Of a stretch of 64,000 bases of DNA, positions 56,937 through 64,000 are shown one piece after another (the first letter of the stretch is position 1; every line of letters begins with the position of its first letter). Both the position numbers and the translations under genes were made by a program. The notes below the pieces were generated by a model. It worked only from the letters and a program-made list of their open reading frames with translations, had not been told where the DNA came from and ran no database searches. The stretch comes from Chthoniobacter flavus Ellin428 (lineage in GTDB: Bacteria > Verrucomicrobiota > Verrucomicrobiia > Chthoniobacterales > Chthoniobacteraceae), in the NCBI RefSeq assembly GCF_000173075.1, contig NZ_ABVL01000002.1, forward strand, positions 545,692 to 609,691, written 5' to 3'.

Positions 56937-57951
56937 TCAATCGCGAGAGGAACGGGGCGAGGCTTTCAACGTGGGAACTGGAGTGGCCTTTTTGTCCGGC
57001 TTGGCGATGAGCATCCGACCGACGAAGGTATTGCCGAGACGATCGACCTTGCCTTGCAGACCGTTGACGGTCGCGGTGGAGTCGTCGAGGAGGGTGTTCA
57101 TCTTGCCCAGGCTGGTGTCGACCTTGAGATTGAGGTGATTGACTGTCTTCGTCATCTCGCCCGTCAATTCATCGAGCCGGACGAGGGTGGAATCCAGCGT
57201 CGCCAGAGTGTGGTTGAGGCCGCCATCGGGGCCGACGATTTTTTCGAGACTGGCGGTGATCTGGTTGAGGTTACCGGGGTGGTCGCGTCGAGGTTCAAAA
57301 GCAGGCGATCGATCGGCGGACGTTTCGCGGGATCGCTCTCGGTGGAATGCGTTCTGGCCGTCGAGGCTGGCCACCACCCCGTCGAGGTGACGGACGGCTT
57401 CGGCGAGTTCATCCGTGACGGCCTGAGCATGGCCGGGCTGCGGTTCGGTGAACCTGGCGATCGCCTTGTCGATGCGAGTGGTGATGTTTTCCAGATCCCC
57501 CTTGGCCGGCTCGCGCTCGAGGGGAAGCAACGGCAACGGGCCATTTTTGGGCTCCAGCGCGAGAACTCCGGACGGTGAAGTGTCGATGTCCAGGTTGATC
57601 CAACTGGGGCTGAGGGCAGATTGCACGACGGCAAACATGACGACCCCGCGCGGGGCAAACTTCCACGCGGAAAATTCGCGTCCCACGCCGGCGATGACGA
57701 TGAATTGCGGCTGCCCATTCGCCGCGGTGCCCGGGGTGACTTTGCGCACGTGACCGATGACGGCGCCCGCGCAACGCAGTTCCGAGCGCGGACCGAGCCC
57801 GAGCAAATCCGCGGTGGTGAAAACGAAGCTCGTGGGCCTCGCTCCACTGGCCGAAACTATCCCTCGCGACCTGGATGCCGATCCAGGAGGCAGCGACGCC
57901 GAGCGCGCAGAGGAGAACGATGAGGGTCTGGAGTTCGAGTTTCTTTTTCAC
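56937..57951 (-). CDS. MlaD-like MCE protein, frame broken as read
   Basis: About 337 aa from GTG 57951, fixed by its GTGA overlap with the upstream ATPase gene. N-terminal membrane anchor VKKKLELQTLIVLLCALGVAASW, then the MCE-type strand FVFTTADLLGLGPRSELRCAGAVIGHVRKVTPG, and a helical tail (LATLDSTLVRLDELTGEMTKTVNHL, SLGKMNTLLDDSTATVNGLQGK). One extra base in the GGG at 57834-57836 breaks the frame; a further pair of shifts probably lies at about 57285-57350, where the alternative frame reads DPAKRPPIDRLLLNLDATT. MCE proteins bind lipid between membranes in the Mla system. Confidence 0.75.
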
Positions 57952-58634
57952 GTGGATTGAGCGGCGAACGCCCGGCAATGCTCGTCCACCGCGGCGTCTT
58001 CGCAGCGGAGGAAGGTGTGGCCGCCGACGCGGAGGAGGAGGACGTGGGTGGCGGTGCGCCGGGCGAAGTCGATATCCTGCGTCGCCAGGACGATACTGCA
58101 AAGCACGCCGGTTTGCACAAGGGTGATGAGTAATTCGCGAACCAGCGCTTTCTTGGCCGGAGCAAGCGCGGCGACCGGTTCATCGGCGACGAGCAGACGC
58201 GTGCGACCGGAGAGGGCGCGAGCCAGGGCGACACGACGTTTGTCGCCCTCGCTGAGGTGGTGGACGGCTTCGTCCGCCAGGTGTCCACAGCCAACGAGGT
58301 TCAGCCGCAATTCGACCTGCTCCTGCAGGCCGCCATCGAGGTCGAGACCGCGAGCCAGAAAGGGCAGAGCGACATTTTCGAAGACGGTCATGCTGCGGAT
58401 GAGGCCCGGGTGCTGGGAAACCACGCCCACTTCGGCGCGTAACGCGCTCAAATCCTCGTCACCGAGCCGCACCACCCCCGGCGCCGTGCGGAGATGGCCT
58501 GTGAGACAGGAAAGGAGCAAACTTTTACCCGAACCGTTGTCCCCGAGCACGGCGAGAATTCCGCCCGGTTGCAGGTCAAAGTCGATCGGGTGGCCACCGA
58601 TGGGAATGCCTTTGACGGAAAGCACCCCGTTCAT
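57948..58634 (-). CDS. MlaF-like ABC transporter ATPase
   Basis: 228 aa, overlapping mlaE by ATGA at 58631-58634. Walker A is GDNGSGKS, the Q-loop VSQHPGLIRSMTVFENVALPF, the signature is LSEGDKRR (degenerate from LSGGQ) and Walker B is RLLVADEPVAAL. The H-loop position reads LATQDIDFA, with Gln for the usual His, which would weaken hydrolysis if real. It powers phospholipid transport with the permease and MCE protein. The gene order E-F-D is the normal Mla one. Confidence 0.82.
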   Translation of the reverse strand: MNGVLSVKGIPIGGHPIDFDLQPGGILAVLGDNGSGKSLLLSCLTGHLRTAPGVVRLGDEDLSALRAEVGVVSQHPGLIRSMTVFENVALPFLARGLDLDGGLQEQVELRLNLVGCGHLADEAVHHLSEGDKRRVALARALSGRTRLLVADEPVAALAPAKKALVRELLITLVQTGVLCSIVLATQDIDFARRTATHVLLLRVGGHTFLRCEDAAVDEHCRAFAAQST

Positions 58635-59440
58635 TCGAAGTGGAAGGTCGCGGTGAGCAGACTCAGCAGCAGGTTGACGACGATGGTGGAGAACACCGCC
58701 ATCGCGACGGCCGAGGTGGTGATGTGCCCGACGAAGCCTTGCTCCGCCCGTGCTCCGACGAAACCGAAGTAACCGCTGATGAGAGACATGGCCAGCGCGG
58801 TGATGGCCAGCTTACCGACGGCAAACAGCATGCCGATGGAGGTAACGCTGGAAGCGAAAGCCGCGACGAAGGCGACGAAACCCGTGCCCGCCGTGAGCCA
58901 CACCACCAGCCACGCGCCCAGGCACGCGGAGTAAACGCCCAGGACGGCCAGTGCGGGCGCGGTCACGATGAGCGCCAGCGCCCGGGGGGCGAAGATCATT
59001 TCCGCAGGATGCAGGCCGACCGCCTCGAGCGCGTCGACCTCCTGGGAGGCTCGCATGCTGGTAATATCGGACGTCATCCCCACGACACCCTTGAGCACTA
59101 CGAGATTCGCGATGGCGAAGGGAACGACGTAATGCAAGAACGCGCCGCCGAGTTGCGGCAGGACCAGCGTCTCGAAAGCCGCCGGACTCGCGGTATTGCT
59201 GAGGACGGCGTAAGCGGCGGCGAGACCGTAGATGAAGGCCGTCATCACCGAGGCAAAGGCGGTGCCGGACTGGAAGCTGAGAATTTGCCGCACGGTTTCG
59301 CGCTCCACAATAGTGGCGCGGCCCAGAAGCACCCGGGGCAAGCACCGTGCGCCCACGGAAAAAATGGCCCCGAGCAGACTGCCGACCGAATATTCGAGAG
59401 TACGTTCAAACGGCATTGCAGGTCTCACAATTGCCTTCAT
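58631..59440 (-). CDS. MlaE-like ABC transporter permease
   Basis: 269 aa from ATG 59440; the open frame extends upstream but the region before it is not MlaE-like. Five to six membrane helices are visible. The family core is ELVLPQLGGAFLHYVVPFAIANLVVLKG-like, followed by the MlaE hallmark TSMRASQEVDALEAVGLHPAEMIFAPRALALIVTAP split over two helices, and GACLGAWLVVWLTAG. It is the membrane part of the outer-membrane lipid-asymmetry (Mla) transporter; the ATPase gene overlaps its stop by four bases. It is divergent from the next gene. Confidence 0.87.
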   Translation of the reverse strand: MKAIVRPAMPFERTLEYSVGSLLGAIFSVGARCLPRVLLGRATIVERETVRQILSFQSGTAFASVMTAFIYGLAAAYAVLSNTASPAAFETLVLPQLGGAFLHYVVPFAIANLVVLKGVVGMTSDITSMRASQEVDALEAVGLHPAEMIFAPRALALIVTAPALAVLGVYSACLGAWLVVWLTAGTGFVAFVAAFASSVTSIGMLFAVGKLAITALAMSLISGYFGFVGARAEQGFVGHITTSAVAMAVFSTIVVNLLLSLLTATFHFE

Positions 59441-59489
59441 AAGGTGGAAAATAGTGATCCCGCCAGGCACCCGGCACGAGCAAGAAAAT

Positions 59490-61289
59490 ATGAGCACCAT
59501 CGACGAACTCGCGGGCGCGACCGCCGCCCTGCGGCGGCGCCTGGAAGGTGGCGAAACGATGATGCCCCGCGAACTGCGCGCGCTTTGGAGCCGGCGGTTG
59601 CGGCCATTCTGGCGATTGCGCATCGAGATTTACCGGGCCCTGGCGCGGCGCTTCCTCGAGGTCGGGGAAAACTATCTCGCGAGCGAGGTGGCCGACGAGG
59701 GCTGGGAGTTTTTCGGCGACGACGCCGTGCTCATTCTCATCCGGGCTCTCGCCACGGCCCGGAGCGGCGCGCCCCGGGCCGCCCAGGAATTACTGGGGAA
59801 AAAGCGGGACCTCATCGTCGACGCCGCGGAAGCGAAGAGCCTGCTGGCGCGCACGTTCAAGGATTTGTGGAAGGCATCCGGAGAAGAGCGCTATCTGCGC
59901 GAGGCCTTCGAACTGTATTATCAGGATTACACGGCGACGAAAGGCGACCGCGCCTTTCCCGGGGTAAACGCCGCGAGCATGGCGCTCTTTCTAGGCCGGA
60001 ACGAGGAGGCCCGGCGCATCGCGGCCGAGGTGCTCGCCGCCATCCGTGTGCGGTCGGCGGCGATGGGCTATTGGGAACGGGTCACCGGCGCCGAGTGCCT
60101 GCTGGTCGGGGGCGAAATCGAGCAGGCCCGCGCGGCGTATCTGCTCGCGACGAGCGCGGAAAAGATTCCCTACGCGCATCTCGCTACCACTCGCGCGCAG
60201 GCCAGATTGCTCCTGCGCCAGCTCGGTCACGATGAAGGGTCGCTCGACTCCTGCTTTCCCCTGCCGAACGTCATTGCCTTCGTGGGGCATCGCCTCGATC
60301 CACCGAATCGCCTCGCACCGCGTTTCCCCGAGGCACTGGCACCGGCGATCAAGGAACGCATCCGGGAAGCCGTCTGGCGGGCACAAGCCGGCTTCGGCTA
60401 TTCAGCAGCCGCCAATGGCGCGGATATCCTCTTTCTCGAGGTCATGCAGGAAGCAGGTCTCGAAACTTATGTGCATCTTCCGCTGCCGGAGGAGGAGTTC
60501 ATTCGCCAAAGCGTCGACCGTCCAGACGGGGACGAATGGCTGGCCCGGTACCGGGCGGTCACGGCGAATGCCACCGAGTTTATCTGCGAGGAGCACGCCG
60601 GCTCACTCGCCTTCGCCTATGGCAATCTGCTCCTTTTCGGCGCGGCCTGCCAGCATGCGCGGCAACTCGGCTCCGACGTGCAACTGCTCGCGGTGTGGGA
60701 CGGCCTGCCCGGCGATGGCGCCGGAGGCACGGCCGACTATGTGCGCATGGTGCGCGACACCGGACGTCCGGTGGAAGTGATTGGTCTGCCGGCCACCACG
60801 ACGGGGTCCAGTCCACCACCGGCGCCGGTGGAGGAGACGGAGCAGTTGCTCTCCGTCCTTTCATTCTCGCTCGCACCAGAGCAGAACGAAGGCGCCAGCC
60901 ATCGGCTGGCGGCATTCTTGCGTCAGAGCGAAACCGTGCATCGCGAGGTGCTCGGCCAAGAGGTTCGCCTTTTCTTTCAAACACCGACGGCCGCGGCCCG
61001 TGCCGCTCTCGAGATTGGCCGGCAGATCGACAGCACCCTTGGCCTGCATACCGGACCGATGAGGCCGGGCACTCACGCGCTCACCGGCGAAAAAGTGATT
61101 CACGGAGAGCATGCCGCCAAAGCAGCCGCGCTGCTGGCCTTGCAACCCGCGGGATTGATCTATGCCTCGCACGCATTCGCGGCGCTGCTCGGCCTGTATC
61201 CGCTGCCGGGGGTGAACTGTGAATTCCTCGGCTACCGCGCCCTGAACCCCTCGGCACGGCGCGAGCCGATTTTCCAAGTTCGCGCGTAG
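59490..61289 (+). CDS. TPR-Rossmannoid (DUF4071/SLOG-like)-cyclase-like signalling protein
   Basis: 599 aa from ATG 59490. Three parts are seen. Residues about 30-250 are TPR-like helices (RFLEVGENYLASEVADEGW, ALFLGRNEEARRIAAEVL). Residues about 260-430 start with AFVGHRLDPPNR (263-274) and carry GYSAAANGADILFLE and LPLPEEEFIRQSVD, the pattern of the Rossmannoid DUF4071/SLOG-like domains. Residues about 445-590 resemble a class III nucleotide cyclase without the metal Asp pair: VLSFSL...LHTGPMRPGTHALTGEKVIHGEHAAKAAALL then AGLIYASHAFAALLG. It is likely a sensor of a nucleotide signal. The TIR gene converges from the other side. Confidence 0.7.
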   Translation: MSTIDELAGATAALRRRLEGGETMMPRELRALWSRRLRPFWRLRIEIYRALARRFLEVGENYLASEVADEGWEFFGDDAVLILIRALATARSGAPRAAQELLGKKRDLIVDAAEAKSLLARTFKDLWKASGEERYLREAFELYYQDYTATKGDRAFPGVNAASMALFLGRNEEARRIAAEVLAAIRVRSAAMGYWERVTGAECLLVGGEIEQARAAYLLATSAEKIPYAHLATTRAQARLLLRQLGHDEGSLDSCFPLPNVIAFVGHRLDPPNRLAPRFPEALAPAIKERIREAVWRAQAGFGYSAAANGADILFLEVMQEAGLETYVHLPLPEEEFIRQSVDRPDGDEWLARYRAVTANATEFICEEHAGSLAFAYGNLLLFGAACQHARQLGSDVQLLAVWDGLPGDGAGGTADYVRMVRDTGRPVEVIGLPATTTGSSPPPAPVEETEQLLSVLSFSLAPEQNEGASHRLAAFLRQSETVHREVLGQEVRLFFQTPTAAARAALEIGRQIDSTLGLHTGPMRPGTHALTGEKVIHGEHAAKAAALLALQPAGLIYASHAFAALLGLYPLPGVNCEFLGYRALNPSARREPIFQVRA

Positions 61290-61376
61290 CGATAGGAGAC
61301 GCCATGAGCGCCGGAAGCGTAGGGCCACTCTTGCCGCACCGGGCAGCGCGCGGCGTTCGCGGCAAATAGGATGGCG

Positions 61377-62216
61377 CTAACCGCGCCGTGCTTTTCTGGC
61401 GGTCTGGAGGAAGTGCTCACGGTCTTCCGGCGAATCGATCTCAGCGGCGAGCTGTTCGACCAACTCGGCTACGCTCCCACTCCTGGGCAGCCGCGCGATC
61501 GACGAGGACTTTGGACACCGGTCCCAAAAACGTGGCCAGCGCCATCTTGAGATCCGCGATCACCGCGGGATCGAAAACGGCAGACGCGACCGGTGCTGCC
61601 GTCTCTTTCGTGGGTTTCGATTTCTCCGCCACCTCGCCGACTGGCCCAGGACATTCACCGTCTGCTGGCAGGTAGGGCATGGAAAACTTTGCCCGGCTGC
61701 CGAGGCATCGACCACCAGATGTTGCCCGCATTGGCAGGTGAAAAAAATGTCGGGTGAGGGAGTGCTGGTGGGCGCACTGGCGGGAATAGCCGGTCCCGCG
61801 GTGGTCTCGCCGGAATTTTGCAGCACCTGCCGGATCTGCGTGACGAGCGAACCGACGTGCCGGCTCAAAGGCTGTGCCGTGGCTTCGAACCATTGCACGC
61901 CGACCAGGCAATACCCGAGCCCGCCGGTGGGGATCACATCCTCGATGCGAATCGGGAAAACCTGCCGCCGCTTTTCCACGGCGTGCAGAATCTCCCGCAC
62001 GACGTGATCCGATTCATTGCTCTTGCTGGAAAAGATCAGGATCATGATCCGGCATTCGGAAATGGCGTTCATGATACTCGCGGTCCAACTGGAACCGGGC
62101 TCGATGTTTCGCGGCGCGATCCAGCAGGTCAGTCCCGTGGCCTCCAATGCCTCGCACAGGTTGTCGGCGACGGCGCGGTCTTCGGTCGAATAGCTGATGA
62201 AAATCTCGCGGGACAT
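61377..62216 (-). CDS. TIR domain-zinc ribbon protein, frame broken twice as read
   Basis: About 279 aa. Residues 1-130 are a TIR domain: IFISYSTEDRAVADNLCEALE, TCWIAPRNIEPGSSW and the probable catalytic glutamate E75 in SDHVVREI. Residues 157-190 form a zinc ribbon: C161-x-C163 and C180-PT-C183 in FFTCQCGQHL/PCPTCQ. The C-terminal part, in other frames, reads AEKSKPTKETAAPVASAVFDPAVIADL and FLGPVSKVLVDRAAA, then VAELVEQLAAEIDSPEDREHFL, a helical domain also seen at the end of bacterial Ser/Thr kinases. Shifts: a missing base near 61648-61651 and an extra one near 61471-61475. TIR proteins are NADase or adaptor effectors. Confidence 0.8.
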
Positions 62217-62263
62217 CTGGACAGGCTAAGCGGGCCGACTAACCATCCAAGCGCACCTGGTGT

Positions 62264-63163
62264 TCATTGGCCATCAATGAGTTTCATCGCCTTGGCGAGG
62301 CTCCGATGCATGCGGTTGAACGCCGCGGCCAGGACGGAAATCTCCCGTGCGCCCGTCACGGGCAGTTCCGGCACATCGACATCTCCCTTGCTGGTGGCGT
62401 CGGCATTCGCGGCTACTCGCTGGATGGGCCGGATGACCGCCAGGTAGAGCGTCACATCGAGGATCACCAGCGTGAGAATTCCGCCCAGCAGCAGCCAGAA
62501 CATCAATTGATGAAACGCCGAGTCGGCGACTTTCACCGGCTTGGACACCGGCACGGAAACGATCTGGGCGCCGATGGTTTCGCCCATCTTCCAGCCGAAT
62601 CCATTCACGGTGCCGCCGAGGCTGTATTCCTTGATCATTTCCGGCGGCGCGTCGTCGCGCAGGCCATGGCACTTCAGGCAGGACTCCGCGCCCACCACCA
62701 GTGGCTGCGCCAGGTACAACATGTCTCCCGTCGGAGTGCTCCGCTGCCCGCGGATCTCTTTTTTCTCGGGATGGTTGCGGAAGTCATTGACGATATCCTC
62801 TTCCCAGTCGCGAGCCTGATCGCGTGGATTGGTCGGATTCAGCACTGCTTCCTTGTAGGCGTAATCGCCGTAGCCACCGTTGGAATCGTGGAGCTTCAGG
62901 AAGACTTCCGTCGCGGCAAATGCGGGGACGCTTTCCGGGTGAAATTTTGCTTCCACCGTTGCGGTTTTTTGCAGGATCGGCTGAATGTGGCCGCTGGTGT
63001 ACTTGCGCACGGCCAAAGCGGTATCCATCATCATCTTGGCCTGCGTCTGCACCTGCTCACGAGCGTTGTCCCACAGAAATCGCGAAGAGAAATAACCGAT
63101 GACCGCCAGGCAAATGGCAAAGATCAAGAGGAAGATGAGGCTAAAGCGGGTCAGTAAGTTCAT
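62264..63163 (-). CDS. Tll0287-like (DUF3365) haem sensor with HAMP, no output domain
   Basis: 299 aa from ATG 63163. TM1 is LLTRFSLIFLLIFAICLAVIGYF. The periplasmic part has the c-type haem site ESCLKCHGLRDD (residues about 160-168) and the upstream YAYKEAVLNPTNPRDQA typical of Tll0287-like sensors. TM2 is LMFWLLLGGILTLVILDVTLYLAVI, followed by a HAMP domain (IRPIQRVAANADATSKGDVDVPELP...REISVLAAAFNRMHRSL). The protein then stops, without kinase, cyclase or methyl-accepting output. It sits 47 bp upstream of the TIR gene on the same strand, so it may feed a signal to it. Confidence 0.8.
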   Translation of the reverse strand: MNLLTRFSLIFLLIFAICLAVIGYFSSRFLWDNAREQVQTQAKMMMDTALAVRKYTSGHIQPILQKTATVEAKFHPESVPAFAATEVFLKLHDSNGGYGDYAYKEAVLNPTNPRDQARDWEEDIVNDFRNHPEKKEIRGQRSTPTGDMLYLAQPLVVGAESCLKCHGLRDDAPPEMIKEYSLGGTVNGFGWKMGETIGAQIVSVPVSKPVKVADSAFHQLMFWLLLGGILTLVILDVTLYLAVIRPIQRVAANADATSKGDVDVPELPVTGAREISVLAAAFNRMHRSLAKAMKLIDGQ

Positions 63164-63393
63164 CGCGGCGAAAAACGATGTAAAACGACCTTGAAACTCG
63201 TCTGCCGGGAGAAGAAGCAAAGAGGTCGGAGTGGCTCCACAGACCAGATGTAATAGCTACGCGAGGAAGTAGAGGGTCAAGCGTATTTTATGACCGGAAC
63301 CGGAGCGGGGTGTGATTGAAAGTGGTGCCAGCTGGTTGGGCATCCTGACAATGATGTGTACTTTTGGATGCGGGTGCTTAACTGTGATCGTCC
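63164..63393. other. Spacer with possible left end of the transposon, no gene seen
   Basis: The spacer contains no gene. The base composition becomes slightly less GC-rich from about 63260. The left inverted repeat of the transposon must lie here, but it cannot be fixed without the right end. Confidence 0.4.
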
Positions 63394-64000
63394 ATGCAAA
63401 CAACTCATGGCCAGTCGTCCGATCCCCAGCGGGAGAAACAATTGTTGGAGAAACTGCGCAGTCACCCTGAATTGCTGGAGCGATTTGCAGCGATTCTGGA
63501 CCTGACGCAATCCCCGAGCGGCACGGCGGACCAGATTGAGGAGTGGTTGGTCGCCGAAGTGCGGCGCTTGGGGAACAAGGCGATGCAGGCTTGGGCGCAG
63601 AGCGCCGAAGAGCAAGCGGCGGAGGATCTTCGGCAAAAGACGCCAAGGGCGAGAGTGCGAAAAAAAAGACCCTGAGTTGGTGGTGCAGCTTTGGAGCGGT
63701 CTGCCTGGAGGAGCGGATTTGGCAGGCTCCAGGGCAGAGCTATCTGCGACCCTTTTTGGGCCGGACGGCCATCACGGCCCGTGGCAAGTCCCGACGTTTA
63801 CAGCGGGTCTTAAGCGATTTTGGCGCGGAGCATTCTTTTCGGCAATGCGGCCAGCGCCTCAAGGAACATTACGGGTTCGAATTGAATGCGACGGCCGTGC
63901 GCGACGCGACCTTGCAACAGGCGGCGCGTGCGGTGACCCAGTTGGAAGCTCACTATCGCGAGAACTTCCGTGTGCTGCCCAAGACGGGGCCGGAGTATAT
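63394..64000 (+). CDS. Two-frame transposase, ISKra4-like, 3' end outside window
   Basis: The first frame (63394-63675) gives 93 aa: MQTTHGQSSDPQREKQLL, ERFAAILDLTQSPSGTA, EEWLVAEVRRLGNKAMQAWAQSAEEQ and a basic end. In the -1 frame from the A8 run at 63660-63667 translation continues to the end of the window: KKKTLSWWCSFGAVCLEERIW, YLRPFLGRTAITARGKSRRLQRVL, DFGAEHSFRQCGQRLKEHYGFEL. The combined layout, a short orfA joined by a -1 frameshift to a longer orfB, matches ISKra4-type elements (formerly ISAzba1/ISMich2), some of which use programmed frameshifting. The catalytic residues lie beyond the window. Confidence 0.7.
63660..63667 (+). promoter_or_regulatory. A8 slippery site, probable programmed -1 frameshift
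   Basis: Eight A bases are read CGA AAA AAA AGA in the first frame. A -1 slip at A AAA AAA (63660-63666) moves the ribosome to AAG ACC CTG, the frame that stays open to the window end. The zero-frame stop is at 63673-63675. This is the typical form of insertion-sequence frameshift signals. Confidence 0.7.

Noticed and set aside
63394..63675. Stand-alone 93-aa hypothetical protein
   Set aside because: The -1 frame is open to the window end after an A8 run and has transposase features, so it is orfA of an insertion sequence.

Overview
The window looks like chromosomal DNA from a GC-rich, Gram-negative member of the Verrucomicrobiota, probably close to Chthoniobacter-type soil lineages; this is inferred from gene content. 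Supporting features are the DUF1501 + planctomycete-cytochrome/DUF1549/DUF1553 pair, a very large PATR-repeat autotransporter, futalosine-pathway menaquinone genes, a Mla-type outer-membrane lipid transport set, zinc-ribbon signalling proteins of the PVC type and a zinc-free ribosomal protein S14. No rRNA, complete tRNA, CRISPR array or prophage was seen.

Layout. 1-2174: two exported proteins (PPC domain, SMP-30 propeller). 2282-8033: a tight run of five genes (class-III aminotransferase, MlrC-like M81 peptidase, RidA, M19 dipeptidase, MFS transporter) that reads as one catabolic unit for peptides or amino-acid derivatives. 8222-18014: propeller protein, SufE + sulfurtransferase, pyrF, a TPR/O-GlcNAc-transferase-like protein, a thioesterase and a lone full-length homologue of the proteasomal ATPase Mpa/ARC. 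18148-26718: cstA flanked by two DUF4142-type exported proteins, gatB, a CvpA-like protein and a PEP-hydrolase-family barrel. 27061-37803: giant autotransporter and two tandem FAD oxidoreductases. 37869-48533: CNNM/CBS protein, rpsN, TPR glycosyltransferase, KDG-type kinase, DUF2339 protein, mqnA-mqnE and an ECF sigma factor. 48603-56735: nitrilase-fold enzyme, Gfo/Idh oxidoreductase and the DUF1501/DUF1549 pair. 56937-59440: mlaE-mlaF-mlaD. 59490-63163: a signalling or conflict-type cluster (TPR-Rossmannoid-cyclase-like protein, TIR-zinc-ribbon protein, Tll0287-like HAMP sensor). 63394-64000: the left part of a two-frame transposase, cut by the window end.

Two things stand out. First, at least ten intergenic spacers hold long inverted repeats whose arms are built from short tandem words (often 7-mers such as AGTAATC or AACATCC). 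Different families use different words but share this architecture, and I know of no named element that matches. Second, seven otherwise convincing genes (gatB, the autotransporter, the CNNM protein, mqnE, the DUF1549 protein, mlaD, the TIR protein) are broken by small frameshifts, nearly all single extra bases in short C/G runs. This pattern points to sequencing or assembly error rather than real decay; all are annotated here as single genes with the shifts noted.
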